Source: Comamonas resistens
GTDB taxonomy: Bacteria > Pseudomonadota > Gammaproteobacteria > Burkholderiales > Burkholderiaceae_C
Direction of reading: 5' to 3'
NCBI RefSeq assembly: GCF_030064165.1
Contig: NZ_CP125947.1
Coordinates: forward strand, 5,022,001-5,086,000
DNA length: 64,000 nt
The notes beneath the pieces are model-generated. The model had not been told where the DNA came from. It was given only the letters and a program-made list of their open reading frames with translations, and did no database searches. Shown in pieces: positions 32,704 to 41,143 of the stretch; within the stretch, counting starts at the first letter, position 1; each line of letters starts with the position of its first letter. A program made the translations under genes and the position numbers.

Positions 32704-34068
32704 TTAACCGGCAGTCGGCATTTCCATGCGATAGCAGGTGGTGAAGCCCGGTGGTGCATCGGCCTGCTCAAAGCGTCCACCATGGGCCTGCATGACGCGT
32801 CCGACGATTTCATGGCCCAGATGCAGGCTGTCCGCCGGGGGTACATGCTCAGGAGCCGCGTCGCGCCGCCCATCGTCACAGATCTGGATCCAGGCCAGGC
32901 CCTGATCGGCATCCAGACCGGCCTGCACTTCGATCTGCGTGCCCATGGGCGTATGGCGTACCGCGTTCTCAATCAGGTTGCGCAGCGCCGACTCCAGCAG
33001 CAGCGCATTGCCACGCACAGTCAGGGATTCGGGCGCGTCCACCGCCAGCACATCCTGGCGCTGCCACGCGCTTTGTGCCTGGGCGGCCGCCACATCGCGC
33101 GCCAGGGCGGCCCAGTTGACCGTCTGCAACGGCGCCTCCTGCATGCCACGCTCGGCTCTGGCCAATGTCAGCAGTTGATCCAGCACATGGCCGGCATGCA
33201 GCGCGTCCCGACCGATACGCTGCATGGCTTCTCGCATGGCCGCATCGCCGCCCAGGCCGTCACGTGCAGACTCCAGCGCCTGAGCCTGCAAAGCTATGGA
33301 GGCCAGCGGCGTGCGCAGCTCATGGGCGATTTCATTGGCGAGATTGCGCTCGCGCTCCAGGGTCGCCTGCTGGCGGTCGAGCAAGGTGTTGATGGCACCC
33401 ACCATGGGCGACAGCTCACGCGGCACGCTCGCGTCGGAGACACGTTGATCCCGGCTCAGATCCAGGGCCTGTACCCGCTGGGTGATCTGGTTCAGGGGAC
33501 GCAGGCCACGGCGCATGGCCATGCCCAGCGCCACCACAATCATGGGCAGCAGCCAGAAACCCGGCTCGATCATCTGCGTGGCAATATCGTCGGCCAGGCT
33601 GTCACGTTCGGCCAGCGATACCATGACCGTGACCTTGGCCTTGCGATCCACGCTCCACTGCGTGTAGCTGCGCCAGGCCTTGCTCGGCTCGGCACCTAGA
33701 GTGGCAAAACCCTGCTCTATATCGAAATCCGGCAACGGCGCCTGCCCGGTACGGGAGATCACGGCTCCGCCGGCATCCCAGAGCACCACGCTCAACGACT
33801 CCTGGTAATCATGGGCATGCAGGCCCGGCGGCGGCTGTACAGGTGTGCTTTCCCTGAGCGGCACATCGTCCTGCACATGCCAGTTCAGCGCCAGCGTGGC
33901 TACGCCGGCCAGATGTCCGTCCGTCAGCTCGTCGGCCTCGTGCACACCCGTCTGGTAGCCCCAGATGACAAAGCTGGCCCAGACCGCTGCCAGTGCGGCC
34001 AGCATCCAGGCCAGCAAGGTCAGCTGCAGCGAGCTGCGCCGCCCGGTCCTGGGCATTGGCTGTTTCAT
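32704..34068 (-). CDS. Two-component sensor histidine kinase (PmrB/QseC-like)
   Basis: A 454-aa inner-membrane kinase. TM1 is ~15-38, a periplasmic domain covers ~39-160, and TM2 ~168-188. A HAMP-like linker (RRGLRPLNQITQRVQAL) follows, then the H-box NEIAHELRTPLASIALQAQALE and the N-box ESALRNLIENAVRHTP. The G1 region is odd: DDGRRDAAPE replaces DNGPGI, and the lid ends LHLGHEIVGRV rather than GLGL. The ATP lid is therefore short and glycine-poor. Its start overlaps the regulator's stop by four bases. It pairs with that regulator. Confidence 0.88.
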   Translation of the reverse strand: MKQPMPRTGRRSSLQLTLLAWMLAALAAVWASFVIWGYQTGVHEADELTDGHLAGVATLALNWHVQDDVPLRESTPVQPPPGLHAHDYQESLSVVLWDAGGAVISRTGQAPLPDFDIEQGFATLGAEPSKAWRSYTQWSVDRKAKVTVMVSLAERDSLADDIATQMIEPGFWLLPMIVVALGMAMRRGLRPLNQITQRVQALDLSRDQRVSDASVPRELSPMVGAINTLLDRQQATLERERNLANEIAHELRTPLASIALQAQALESARDGLGGDAAMREAMQRIGRDALHAGHVLDQLLTLARAERGMQEAPLQTVNWAALARDVAAAQAQSAWQRQDVLAVDAPESLTVRGNALLLESALRNLIENAVRHTPMGTQIEVQAGLDADQGLAWIQICDDGRRDAAPEHVPPADSLHLGHEIVGRVMQAHGGRFEQADAPPGFTTCYRMEMPTAG

Positions 34069-34760
34069 TCCTGCTCCTGCGGCATGAAGTAGCCCACGCC
34101 CCGCATGGTCACGATGATTTTCTGCCCCAGCTTTTTGCGCAGATGGTGCACATAGACCTCCACGGCATTGCTCTCCACCGTGTCGCCCCAGCTGTACAGG
34201 TGTTCTTCGATCTGTGGCCGGGACAACACTCTGCCGCGTACCTGCAGCAAGGCCCAGAGCACGGCAAACTCACGCGGCGAAATCTCTACCTTGCGCCCGG
34301 CCTGCTTGAGCGTGCGGGATGCCGGATCGATCTCCAGATCGCCATGGCGAATCACGGGCGAGGCCTGACCGGCGGCGCGGCGCATCATGGCTCGCAGCCG
34401 GGCTTCGAGCTCATCCATGTCGAACGGCTTGACCAGATAGTCGTCCGCCCCCAGGTTCAGCCCTGCCACCCGGTCCTGGACCTGATCACGCGCCGTCAGG
34501 ATCAGCACCGGCGTGGAGGCTTCGGGCAGCTGTGGCAAACCAGGCCGGGGCAACTGGCCGCGCAGGCGCCGCACCACCTCGCTGCCATCGCCATCAGGCA
34601 GGCCCAGATCCAGCAGCACGGCATCAAAGCGCTCGGCACACAACGCGCTCCAGGCCTGGGCCACGGACGCGCAGACATCCACCGCATAACCGCGCTGCAT
34701 GAGATTGGTACGCAGGCCCGCCGCAATACCTTCATTGTCTTCAACCACCAGAATTCGCAT
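34065..34760 (-). CDS. Two-component response regulator, OmpR/PhoB family (PmrA/QseB-like)
   Basis: A 231-aa regulator. The receiver domain (residues 1-120) has the acidic pair VVEDN, phospho-acceptor Asp in DAVLLDLGLPDGDG, Thr in ILTARD and Lys in LVKPFDMDELEAR. The winged helix (130-225) shows ISPREFAVLWALLQVRGRVLSRPQIEEHLYSW and the recognition helix VEVYVHHLRKKLG. A 12-residue insertion (RPGLPQLPEAST) before the Thr strand is unusual. The start MRILVVEDN is at 34760. Divergent PAP2 genes lie 175 bases upstream, and a CTTAAG-N5-ATTAAG box within them suggests they are its targets. Confidence 0.92.
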   Translation of the reverse strand: MRILVVEDNEGIAAGLRTNLMQRGYAVDVCASVAQAWSALCAERFDAVLLDLGLPDGDGSEVVRRLRGQLPRPGLPQLPEASTPVLILTARDQVQDRVAGLNLGADDYLVKPFDMDELEARLRAMMRRAAGQASPVIRHGDLEIDPASRTLKQAGRKVEISPREFAVLWALLQVRGRVLSRPQIEEHLYSWGDTVESNAVEVYVHHLRKKLGQKIIVTMRGVGYFMPQEQE

Positions 34761-34935
34761 GCCTGCATTGTGCGGGGCAATCCGGCCTTTGCCCATTTGC
34801 CGCAGCGGCCCGACCCACAGACCGGCAGCCCCGTCTGGGAGGTCCGCTCCTTGCGAACGCTTGAATCAGAAATTGACATCCCGCCAGCACTTTTTCCGCT
34901 TAGCATCGGCCCACACCCACCCTCACGGCGCATTC

Positions 34936-35532
34936 ATGTTCTCCTTCGATCCTTTTTTGTTTGCGCTCTTCAACGCCGACGAGAACACTCCCTGGCTCAG
35001 CATCCAGCTGGCCCGCGTGCTCTCCAGCTGGATACCCAATATCAGCGCCGTCCTGGTTCTGGGAACACTGGTCTTCGGCTCCGCCGCAGCACGCCGCAGC
35101 ATGCTGATGCTGCTGCTGTCCATGGCGACAGCCTGGGCAATGGTCAAGCTCATACGCTGGGGCTTTCCCACCCAACGTCCCTTCCAGCTCGACATGGGCA
35201 CGTTGTGGGTGCATCACGGAGGGCGCTCCAGCTTCCCCAGCCAGCATGCCAGCGGCGCTTTTGCCCTGGCCATGGCCATTCGTCTGGGCGTGACGCGCCA
35301 CCGCAAATGGCTGGTGGCCCTGGCCTGGGCGGCCGCCATCGGTGTTTCCTGGAGCCGTGTGCACCTGGGCGTGCACTTTGCCTCCGATGTGCTGGCCGGG
35401 GCCCTGGTCGGTATCTGCAGCGCATGGCTGGTCTGGAACCTTGCTTTCCAGCTGCGCCGGCGCGGTCAGCTGCGCCTGATGCCGCATATCAAACGACTGC
35501 GGCTGCGCCTGCGCTGGGCCAGACAGGCATAA
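34936..35532 (+). CDS. PAP2-family phosphatase 1
   Basis: A 198-aa membrane protein with about five helices. It holds the complete PAP2 triad: KLIRWGFPTQRP (KxxxxxxRP type), SSFPSQHASGAF (PSxH) and SRVHLGVHFASDV (SRxxxxxHxxxD). Such enzymes dephosphorylate undecaprenyl pyrophosphate, phosphatidylglycerophosphate or lipid A. It is closely related to the third PAP2 gene at 36382. It is divergent from the two-component system. The start at 34936 begins MFSFDPFLFALFNAD, matching its paralogue; the ribosome-binding site is weak. Confidence 0.88.
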   Translation: MFSFDPFLFALFNADENTPWLSIQLARVLSSWIPNISAVLVLGTLVFGSAAARRSMLMLLLSMATAWAMVKLIRWGFPTQRPFQLDMGTLWVHHGGRSSFPSQHASGAFALAMAIRLGVTRHRKWLVALAWAAAIGVSWSRVHLGVHFASDVLAGALVGICSAWLVWNLAFQLRRRGQLRLMPHIKRLRLRLRWARQA

Positions 35533-35571
35533 GAGCCCCGAGGAGGGCCGTCCCGTCAAAACGCCGATGTT

Positions 35572-35588
35572 CTTAAGCCGCCATTAAG
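35572..35588 (+). promoter_or_regulatory. PmrA/QseB-type box CTTAAG-N5-ATTAAG
   Basis: CTTAAG (35572-35577), CCGCC, ATTAAG (35583-35588). This is the spacing and sequence of the PmrA (BasR) direct repeat as known from enterobacteria. It lies between the first and second PAP2 genes, 24 bases before the ATG of the second. Distance to the start is short, so the exact promoter geometry is unclear. Confidence 0.55.
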
Positions 35589-35611
35589 AAGCGCTTTCTA
35601 TCGTGGCGGAC

Positions 35612-36361
35612 ATGCGTTCGTCCGTCCTGCCTCTCACATTCCCCCAAGAAGCCTCTCCATTCAAACTGCTGAGCTGGACCTGCATTGCCCTGGCCGGCGT
35701 CCTGGCATGGGACATGAGCGGCCTGGACATGCCCATGGCGCACTGGTTCGGCAACAGCCAGGGCTTTCCTCTGCAAAACGACTGGTTCATGGTCAATATC
35801 GCCCATGAAGGCGCCCGCAAGCTGGCCTGGACCATTGTGCTGAGCCTGAGCCTGATGATCTGGTGGCCCATGGGCCTGCTGCGGCAGGTGCCCTATTCGC
35901 GGCGCGTGCAGCTGGTGCTTGGCTCACTGTTCTCGCTGATCGTCATGGCCATCATGAAGCGCATCAGCGCCACCAGTTGCCCCTGGGATATCAGCGATTT
36001 CGGCGGCGTCGGCCACTATGTCTCGCACTGGGCCTGGGGCGTGACGGATGGCGGCGGCGGACACTGCTTTCCTGCCGGCCATGCCTCGGCGGGCTTTGCC
36101 TTCATCAGCGGCTACTTTGCACTGCGCCACACCCTGCCCCGCGCGGCACGCATCTGGCTGGCTACCGCACTACTCGCCGGCCTTGCACTGGGCCTAGCGC
36201 AGCAGATGCGTGGCGCCCACTTCATGAGCCACACGCTCTGGACGGCCTGGCTGTGCTGGACCTGCTGCTGGATCTGCGACATGGTGACCACGCAGCTGCA
36301 GGCCAGACGCCAGGCCAGCGGGGCGAACTACCTGCCCGACACCGTGATTCCCAACGACTGA
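35612..36361 (+). CDS. PAP2-family phosphatase 2 (divergent active site)
   Basis: A 249-aa membrane protein from ATG 35612 (a GTG nine bases earlier is an alternative). The acidPPc motifs are altered: KRISATSCPWDISDFGG in place of KxxxxxxRP, HCFPAGHASAGFAF for PSGH, and RGAHFMSHTLWTAWL where SRxxxxxHxxxD is expected. I recall this CPWD/PAGH/SHTLW set from a distinct proteobacterial PAP2 subgroup. Four to five hydrophobic segments are visible. It is preceded by a PmrA-like box and followed by the third PAP2 gene 20 bases later, so 2 and 3 are probably co-transcribed. Confidence 0.85.
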   Translation: MRSSVLPLTFPQEASPFKLLSWTCIALAGVLAWDMSGLDMPMAHWFGNSQGFPLQNDWFMVNIAHEGARKLAWTIVLSLSLMIWWPMGLLRQVPYSRRVQLVLGSLFSLIVMAIMKRISATSCPWDISDFGGVGHYVSHWAWGVTDGGGGHCFPAGHASAGFAFISGYFALRHTLPRAARIWLATALLAGLALGLAQQMRGAHFMSHTLWTAWLCWTCCWICDMVTTQLQARRQASGANYLPDTVIPND

Positions 36362-36381
36362 ACGTCGTCAGAAAGACTCTC

Positions 36382-36957
36382 ATGCTGTTTTTCGATCCAC
36401 CCGTCTTTCACTTCCTCAACGCCAACACCCAAAGCCCCATGTGGTGGATAGAGGCCTCGCGCTTCGCGTCCAACTGGCTGCCCGGTCTGTGCGCCTTGCC
36501 GGTGATCGCCGCCATGCTGGCCCTGGGCAAGGGCTGGCGACGCAGCATTCAGCTGGCGTTGCTGTCCATGGCCGTGGCCTGGGTTGCCTGCCGCTTGATA
36601 CGCTGGGGCTTTCCCATGCCCAGACCGGCACAGCTGGGCATGGGCCATCAATGGATAGTGCATGGCGCCAGCGCCAGCTTCCCCAGCATGCATGCCGCCG
36701 GCGCATTCGCCCTGGCCCTGGGCATCAACCTCGGTGTGGGCCGGCACCGACGCTGGCTGGTCATCTGCGCCTGGATTCTGGCCGGCAGCGTGGCCCTGAG
36801 CCGCGTGGTGCTGGGCGTGCACTTCCCCTCCGACGTGCTGGCAGGCATGCTGACCGGCGCAGCCAGCGCCACCCTGGTCTGGCGCTGCGCCCTGAAGATC
36901 AAGCAAGCCCAGCACCGCCGACGCCTGAAACAAGGCCTGCACCCGCAAATCAGCTAA
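36382..36957 (+). CDS. PAP2-family phosphatase 3
   Basis: A 191-aa membrane protein starting MLFFDPPVFHFLNANTQ. Its motifs are RLIRWGFPMPRP, ASFPSMHAAGAF and SRVVLGVHFPSDVLAG, i.e. a full PAP2 set, with Arg replacing the first Lys seen in paralogue 1. It and gene 1 are clearly duplicates. A tail of basic residues (KIKQAQHRRRLK) ends the protein. A repeat-derived hairpin right after the stop serves as terminator. Likely periplasm-facing lipid phosphatase; substrate undetermined. Confidence 0.88.
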   Translation: MLFFDPPVFHFLNANTQSPMWWIEASRFASNWLPGLCALPVIAAMLALGKGWRRSIQLALLSMAVAWVACRLIRWGFPMPRPAQLGMGHQWIVHGASASFPSMHAAGAFALALGINLGVGRHRRWLVICAWILAGSVALSRVVLGVHFPSDVLAGMLTGAASATLVWRCALKIKQAQHRRRLKQGLHPQIS

Positions 36958-36976
36958 GCTGACGCTACCAAGACAA

Positions 36977-37018
36977 AAGCTGCCAGCGCTTATGTATCAA
37001 GCGCTGGCAGCTTTTTTC
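36977..37018 (+). terminator. Repeat-derived terminator after the PAP2 genes
   Basis: AAGCTGCCAGCGCT (36977-36990) pairs perfectly with AGCGCTGGCAGCTT (37000-37013) around a 9-base loop, followed by a T run. The arms are the GCCAGCGCTT unit of the dispersed repeat family, so a mobile or repetitive palindrome is acting as terminator. Confidence 0.85.
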
Positions 37019-37043
37019 TTGAAACTGGCACACCCCCAACAAA

Positions 37044-37134
37044 GAGACACCGAGCAAGAGCCGCCTCGCGGCGAAGGTGTCGTCCCCCTCCCGCGAAGCG
37101 AGAGAGGGGGAAGGCGCGCAGCGCCTCAGGGGGT
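37044..37134. repeat. GACACCGAG...CCCCCTC dispersed repeat, copy B
   Basis: Begins GAGACACCGAGCAAGAGCC, contains GAAGGTGTCGTCCCCCTC, a CCCTC-n-GAGAGAGGGGG hairpin and GGCGCGCAGCGCCTCAGGGGG. Same family and orientation as 15709-15787. It lies just after the pyk stop (pyk is leftward) and is the only visible terminator-like structure for pyk. Confidence 0.7.
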
Positions 37135-37142
37135 GGCGTCAG

Positions 37143-38579
37143 TTACTCCACCCTGCAAATCTTCAGCATGTTCGTACCACCGGGCTGGCCCATGGGCTCG
37201 CCGCAGGTGATGGCGTACACATCGCCGGACTGCACGATGCCGCGCATCAGCAGATGGGTCTTGGCCTGGTCCAGAGCCGTGTCGCGGTCTGCGCTGGTAT
37301 CCATCAGCAGAGGGCGCACGTTGCGGTACAAAGCCATCTTGCGCTGAGTGGCCAGACGAGGCGTCAAAGCGTAGATGGGGATGTGGATGCGGTGGCGGCT
37401 CATCCACAGAGCGGTGGAGCCGGAATCCGTCATCGCCACGATGGCCTTGGCCCCCAGGTGGTGGGCGGTGAACAGTGCGCCGATGGCGATGGCCTGGTCG
37501 GTGCGCTTGAAGGGGCTGTTGCTGAAGTCGGCATCCTTGACGCGATCTTCGGCGGCTTCGGCTGCGGCGCAGATGGCGGCCATCTCGCGCACGGTTTCCA
37601 GCGGGAACTTGCCGGCAGCGGTCTCGGCGCTCAGCATCACGGCATCTGTGCCATCCAGCACGGCATTGGCCACGTCGCTGACTTCGGCGCGGGTGGGCAC
37701 GGGGTTGGTGATCATGGACTCCATCATCTGGGTCGCGGTGATCACCACCTTGTCCATGTCGCGCGCCATGCGGATCATCTTCTTTTGCAGCGCGGGCACG
37801 GCAGCGTGACCCACTTCCACGGCCAAGTCGCCACGGGCGACCATGATGCCGTCGGACACCTTGAGGATCTCTTCCAGGCGGGGAATGGCTTCGGCACGTT
37901 CGATCTTGGCGATCAGACCGGGCTTGTGGCCGTACTGGGCAGCTGCCACATTGCACAGCTGGCGGGCCATTTCCATGTCGGTGGCGTTCTTGGGGAAGCT
38001 CACGGCCACGTAGTCGGCCTGGAAGGACATCGCGGTCTTGATGTCTTCCATGTCCTTGGCGGTCAGTGCGGGAGCCGTCAGGCCGCCGCCTTGCTTGTTG
38101 ATGCCCTTGTTGTTGGACAGCTCGCCGCCCAGCTTGACGATGGTGTGCACGGCATCGCCACGCACGGCTTCCACGGTCATCACGATCAGGCCGTCGTTGA
38201 GCAGCAGCACGTCGCCGGCCTTCACATCACGGGGCAGCTCCTTGTAATCGAGGCCCACGCCGTTGATGTCGCCCAGTTCGGTGCGCGATGCATCGAGCAC
38301 AAAGCGCATGCCGGGCTCCAGCCAGACCTTGCCTTCGGCGAACTTGCCGACGCGGATCTTGGGGCCTTGCAGGTCGGCCATGATGGCGACTTCACGGCCT
38401 GCGCGCTGAGCGGCTTCGCGCACCATGGTGGCGCGGTCGATATGGTCCTGGGCCTTGCCATGGCTGAAGTTCAGGCGCACGACGTTCACGCCCTCGCGCA
38501 CCATTTGCTCAAGCAGTTGCGGATCGCTGGAAGCGGGGCCCAATGTGGCGACGATCTTGGTTGCACGACTCACTTGCAT
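37143..38579 (-). CDS. pyk: Pyruvate kinase
   Basis: A 478-aa enzyme of standard length. The N-terminus MQVSRATKIVATLGPAS, the substrate loop VVRLNFSHG, the catalytic Lys and metal site GLIAKIERAEAIPRLEEIL, MVARGDLAVEVG and ATQMMESMITNPVPTRAEVSDVANAVLDGTDAVMLSAETA are all intact. It converts PEP and ADP to pyruvate and ATP. GAGAGAGAC precedes the ATG at 38579. The promoter region carries a GCGGTTAC box (38635-38642), the reverse complement of the pair upstream of fba. Confidence 0.95.
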   Translation of the reverse strand: MQVSRATKIVATLGPASSDPQLLEQMVREGVNVVRLNFSHGKAQDHIDRATMVREAAQRAGREVAIMADLQGPKIRVGKFAEGKVWLEPGMRFVLDASRTELGDINGVGLDYKELPRDVKAGDVLLLNDGLIVMTVEAVRGDAVHTIVKLGGELSNNKGINKQGGGLTAPALTAKDMEDIKTAMSFQADYVAVSFPKNATDMEMARQLCNVAAAQYGHKPGLIAKIERAEAIPRLEEILKVSDGIMVARGDLAVEVGHAAVPALQKKMIRMARDMDKVVITATQMMESMITNPVPTRAEVSDVANAVLDGTDAVMLSAETAAGKFPLETVREMAAICAAAEAAEDRVKDADFSNSPFKRTDQAIAIGALFTAHHLGAKAIVAMTDSGSTALWMSRHRIHIPIYALTPRLATQRKMALYRNVRPLLMDTSADRDTALDQAKTHLLMRGIVQSGDVYAITCGEPMGQPGGTNMLKICRVE

Positions 38580-38892
38580 GAAATGTCTCTCTCGCGATGG
38601 AATGATGTAATCGGGTTTCAATTCTTGCACGGAAGCGGTTACATGACTGCATCTTCAGCGTGGCGACAACATCGCGGCCGCCCGCCGCCGTACCCCTCAA
38701 ACAGTAGCTGCTTACGCAGCCCTGGCTTGATACTTCTAGGAAATACTTATTAAAACCAATGTAGTGCACACGTTATTAGCTACCAATACAGGAGCACCTA
38801 CAGAGAGAAACAGCGGCTGTCCAGGCCCTCTGGTGCACTGCATCAAGCAAGGCGTTGAAACAGTTTTACCCGGCGGGTTCTAATGCGCGGCG
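38580..38892. other. Gene-free region upstream of pyk
   Basis: About 310 bases between the pyk start and the end of the CPBP gene. It holds the pyk promoter region with the GCGGTTAC box and an AT-rich stretch near 38735-38790. A small ACCCG-C-CGGGT hairpin (38869-38879) lies just after the CPBP gene. Nothing coding is recognisable. Confidence 0.5.
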
Positions 38893-39672
38893 TCACACCA
38901 GACCGTGGGACAGCAGATAGGCCACCACATGGGCCAGGATGGCAACCTCCAGCCCATAGCGCCAGAACAGCTGCCCCGCCAGCAGGCCGTAGACGATCTC
39001 GCACAGCAGCAGCTGCGCCAGCACGGTGCTGGGCAAGGTCGCCGACAAGGACCAGGCCAGATACACAGGCGCCGTGCCCGCAAGCAGGGCCGTCAGCACC
39101 ACCGCCGACCAGCCTATCAACCAGCCCGGACGGCTCTGCGCCTGCCCGAACAACCGCCACAGCAGCCACATCACCAGCGACATGACGCCATAGCGCAGCA
39201 GCAATTCGCTGGTAATGCCGCCATACAGCAGCTTGGGCAGCAGCGGCAGGCTGTACACAGGGTCCACCACCGAAAGGCTCTCGGGCCAGAACATGACCAG
39301 CGTCACCAGCCAGGCCGCGCCGATGATGCCGCCCGCCAGACCCGGCAGGCTCAGAAAGCGGATGCCGCGCCAGGGCGAGCGGCCCTGCAGCGCAATATTG
39401 ATCAGCGCAGACCCCAGCCCCACACGCCATCCCAGCGTCACGCCAATGGTCACCGCCAGCGCCAGCAGCAGAGCCAGCCCCAGCGCCACCACCCAGCGCA
39501 CCATGGGAAAAGAAAAGACGGCCGCCAACCGCATCAGCCATTCGGTCTGCACCGAAAACGCCAGCGACATCACACCCGGCATGCCCAGCAACCACAACAC
39601 CAGACCCAGGCACCAACCCTGACTGGCGCGAACAGGCCTGAGATTTCGCGTCGGGTCGGGTGATGCGTTCAT
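38893..39672 (-). CDS. CPBP-family (CAAX protease-like) membrane protein
   Basis: A 259-aa protein with seven or eight hydrophobic segments. ITSELLLRYG resembles the CPBP motif 1 (EExxxR), but the first Glu is Ser; motif 2 FWRYGLEVAILAHVVAYLLSH retains the His residues in a F/xxxH setting. CPBP proteins act as intramembrane proteases or in bacteriocin self-immunity. With the altered first motif, activity is uncertain. The ATG at 39672 is 20 bases after the pepP stop, so it is probably co-transcribed. An upstream TTG overlapping pepP is less likely. Confidence 0.7.
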   Translation of the reverse strand: MNASPDPTRNLRPVRASQGWCLGLVLWLLGMPGVMSLAFSVQTEWLMRLAAVFSFPMVRWVVALGLALLLALAVTIGVTLGWRVGLGSALINIALQGRSPWRGIRFLSLPGLAGGIIGAAWLVTLVMFWPESLSVVDPVYSLPLLPKLLYGGITSELLLRYGVMSLVMWLLWRLFGQAQSRPGWLIGWSAVVLTALLAGTAPVYLAWSLSATLPSTVLAQLLLCEIVYGLLAGQLFWRYGLEVAILAHVVAYLLSHGLV

Positions 39673-39692
39673 GGGCAGGCTGTCCCCACCGC

Positions 39693-41075
39693 TCAACCGC
39701 GCATCAGCGCTTCGATCTCGTCGGCCTTCACAGGCACGCCACGGGTGATGAGTTCGCAGCCGGTTGCGGTGACGATGGCGTCATCTTCGATACGGATGCC
39801 GATGTTGTGGAATTGCTCGGGCACGCCCGCCGCGGGGCGTACATAGATGCCCGGCTCGATGGTCGTGCACATTCCCGGCTGCAGGATGCGGCTGGGACGG
39901 TTGGCAATGGTTTCGCCCGAGATCGGATCCTTGCGCTCGCTGACCACACCCAGCTCGCTGGGCTCCACATAGCTGCCGCAGTCATGCACATCCATGCCCA
40001 GCCAGTGGCCGGTGCGATGCATATAGAACTGGAAGTAGGCACGCGACTCGATCACATCCTGGGCCGTGCCGTACTTGGTGCGATCCAGCAGTCCCAGGTC
40101 CAGCATGCCCTGCGCCAGCACGGCCACGGTGGCGTCATGCGGGTCGTTGAAACGGTTGCCGGCCCTGGTCACGGCAATCGCCGCCTCCTGGCTGGCCAGC
40201 ACCAGATCGTACAGCGCGCGTTGCGGGCCGGTGAACTTGCCATCGGCCGGGAAGGTGCGCGTGATGTCGCTGGCATAGCCATCGAGTTCGCAGCCCGCGT
40301 CGATCAGCACCAGCTCGCCGGGCCGCACCGGAGCCTTGTCGGCCTGATAGTGGAGCACGCAGGCGTTGGCGCCGGCGGCCACGATGGAGCCATAGGCCAC
40401 ATATTGCGAGCCATGCTGGCGAAATTCATGCAGCAACTCGGCGTCCAGATGGTATTCGCGCACCTCTTGGCCATTGCGGATCATGCGGGCCGAGCGCTGC
40501 ATGGCGCGCACATGGGCCTGGGCGCTGATCTGGGCGGCGCGGCGCATGATGTCCTGCTCATGGGCGTCCTTGACCAGCCGCATCTCGTCGAGCAGCGCGC
40601 AGGCGTCGCCCTGCTGCGTGGGGCAGAGCACGCCATAGCGCGAGCGGGCGCGCACCTGGCCCAGCCAGCCTTCGACCTGCTCGGCCAGGCCCTTGTGGGT
40701 GGCAAACGGGAACCAGACACGCTCACGGTTTTCCAGCAGGCGCGGCAGGCGGGTGTTGATCTCATCGCTGGAATAGGCCTTGTCCACGCCCAGCTTGCTC
40801 AAGGCCGCATCCGGCCCGAGGCGGATACCGGTCCAGACCTCGCGCTCGATATCCTTGGGCTGGCAGAACAGCACGCTGCGGCCATCGCTGGTCAGCACCA
40901 GACAGGCGTTGGGCTCGGAAAAGCCCGTGAGGTAGTAGAAATAGCTGTCGTGGCGATACAGATACTCGGTATCGCGGTTGCGGTGCAGCTCGGGAGCCGT
41001 GGGGATGATGGCGACACCGCCGTCGCCCAACTGGGCGGCCAAGCGTGCGCGGCGTTGGGCGTAAACAGAAGTCAT
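39693..41075 (-). CDS. pepP: Xaa-Pro aminopeptidase
   Basis: A 460-aa M24 metallopeptidase. The N-terminal creatinase-like domain (1-170) includes YFYYLTGFSEPNACLVL. The catalytic pita-bread domain has the five ligands: ELVLIDAGCELDGYASDITRTFP (two Asp), HRTGHWLGMDVHD (His), CTTIEPGIYV (Glu) and IGIRIEDDAIV (Glu). It removes N-terminal residues before proline using two Mn2+. Length and motifs are standard. The ATG follows only a weak ribosome-binding site. The CPBP gene follows. Confidence 0.95.
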   Translation of the reverse strand: MTSVYAQRRARLAAQLGDGGVAIIPTAPELHRNRDTEYLYRHDSYFYYLTGFSEPNACLVLTSDGRSVLFCQPKDIEREVWTGIRLGPDAALSKLGVDKAYSSDEINTRLPRLLENRERVWFPFATHKGLAEQVEGWLGQVRARSRYGVLCPTQQGDACALLDEMRLVKDAHEQDIMRRAAQISAQAHVRAMQRSARMIRNGQEVREYHLDAELLHEFRQHGSQYVAYGSIVAAGANACVLHYQADKAPVRPGELVLIDAGCELDGYASDITRTFPADGKFTGPQRALYDLVLASQEAAIAVTRAGNRFNDPHDATVAVLAQGMLDLGLLDRTKYGTAQDVIESRAYFQFYMHRTGHWLGMDVHDCGSYVEPSELGVVSERKDPISGETIANRPSRILQPGMCTTIEPGIYVRPAAGVPEQFHNIGIRIEDDAIVTATGCELITRGVPVKADEIEALMRG

Positions 41076-41143
41076 GCTGCTATCGTACTGCTGGATGCAC
41101 GGCCTCGCAGGGCTGTGTCATCGCGGCAGTCAGCAATCACAGG

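Noticed and set aside
37126..37956. Overlapping minus-strand frame at pyk
   Set aside because: Out-of-frame reading of pyruvate kinase; Arg-rich without motifs.
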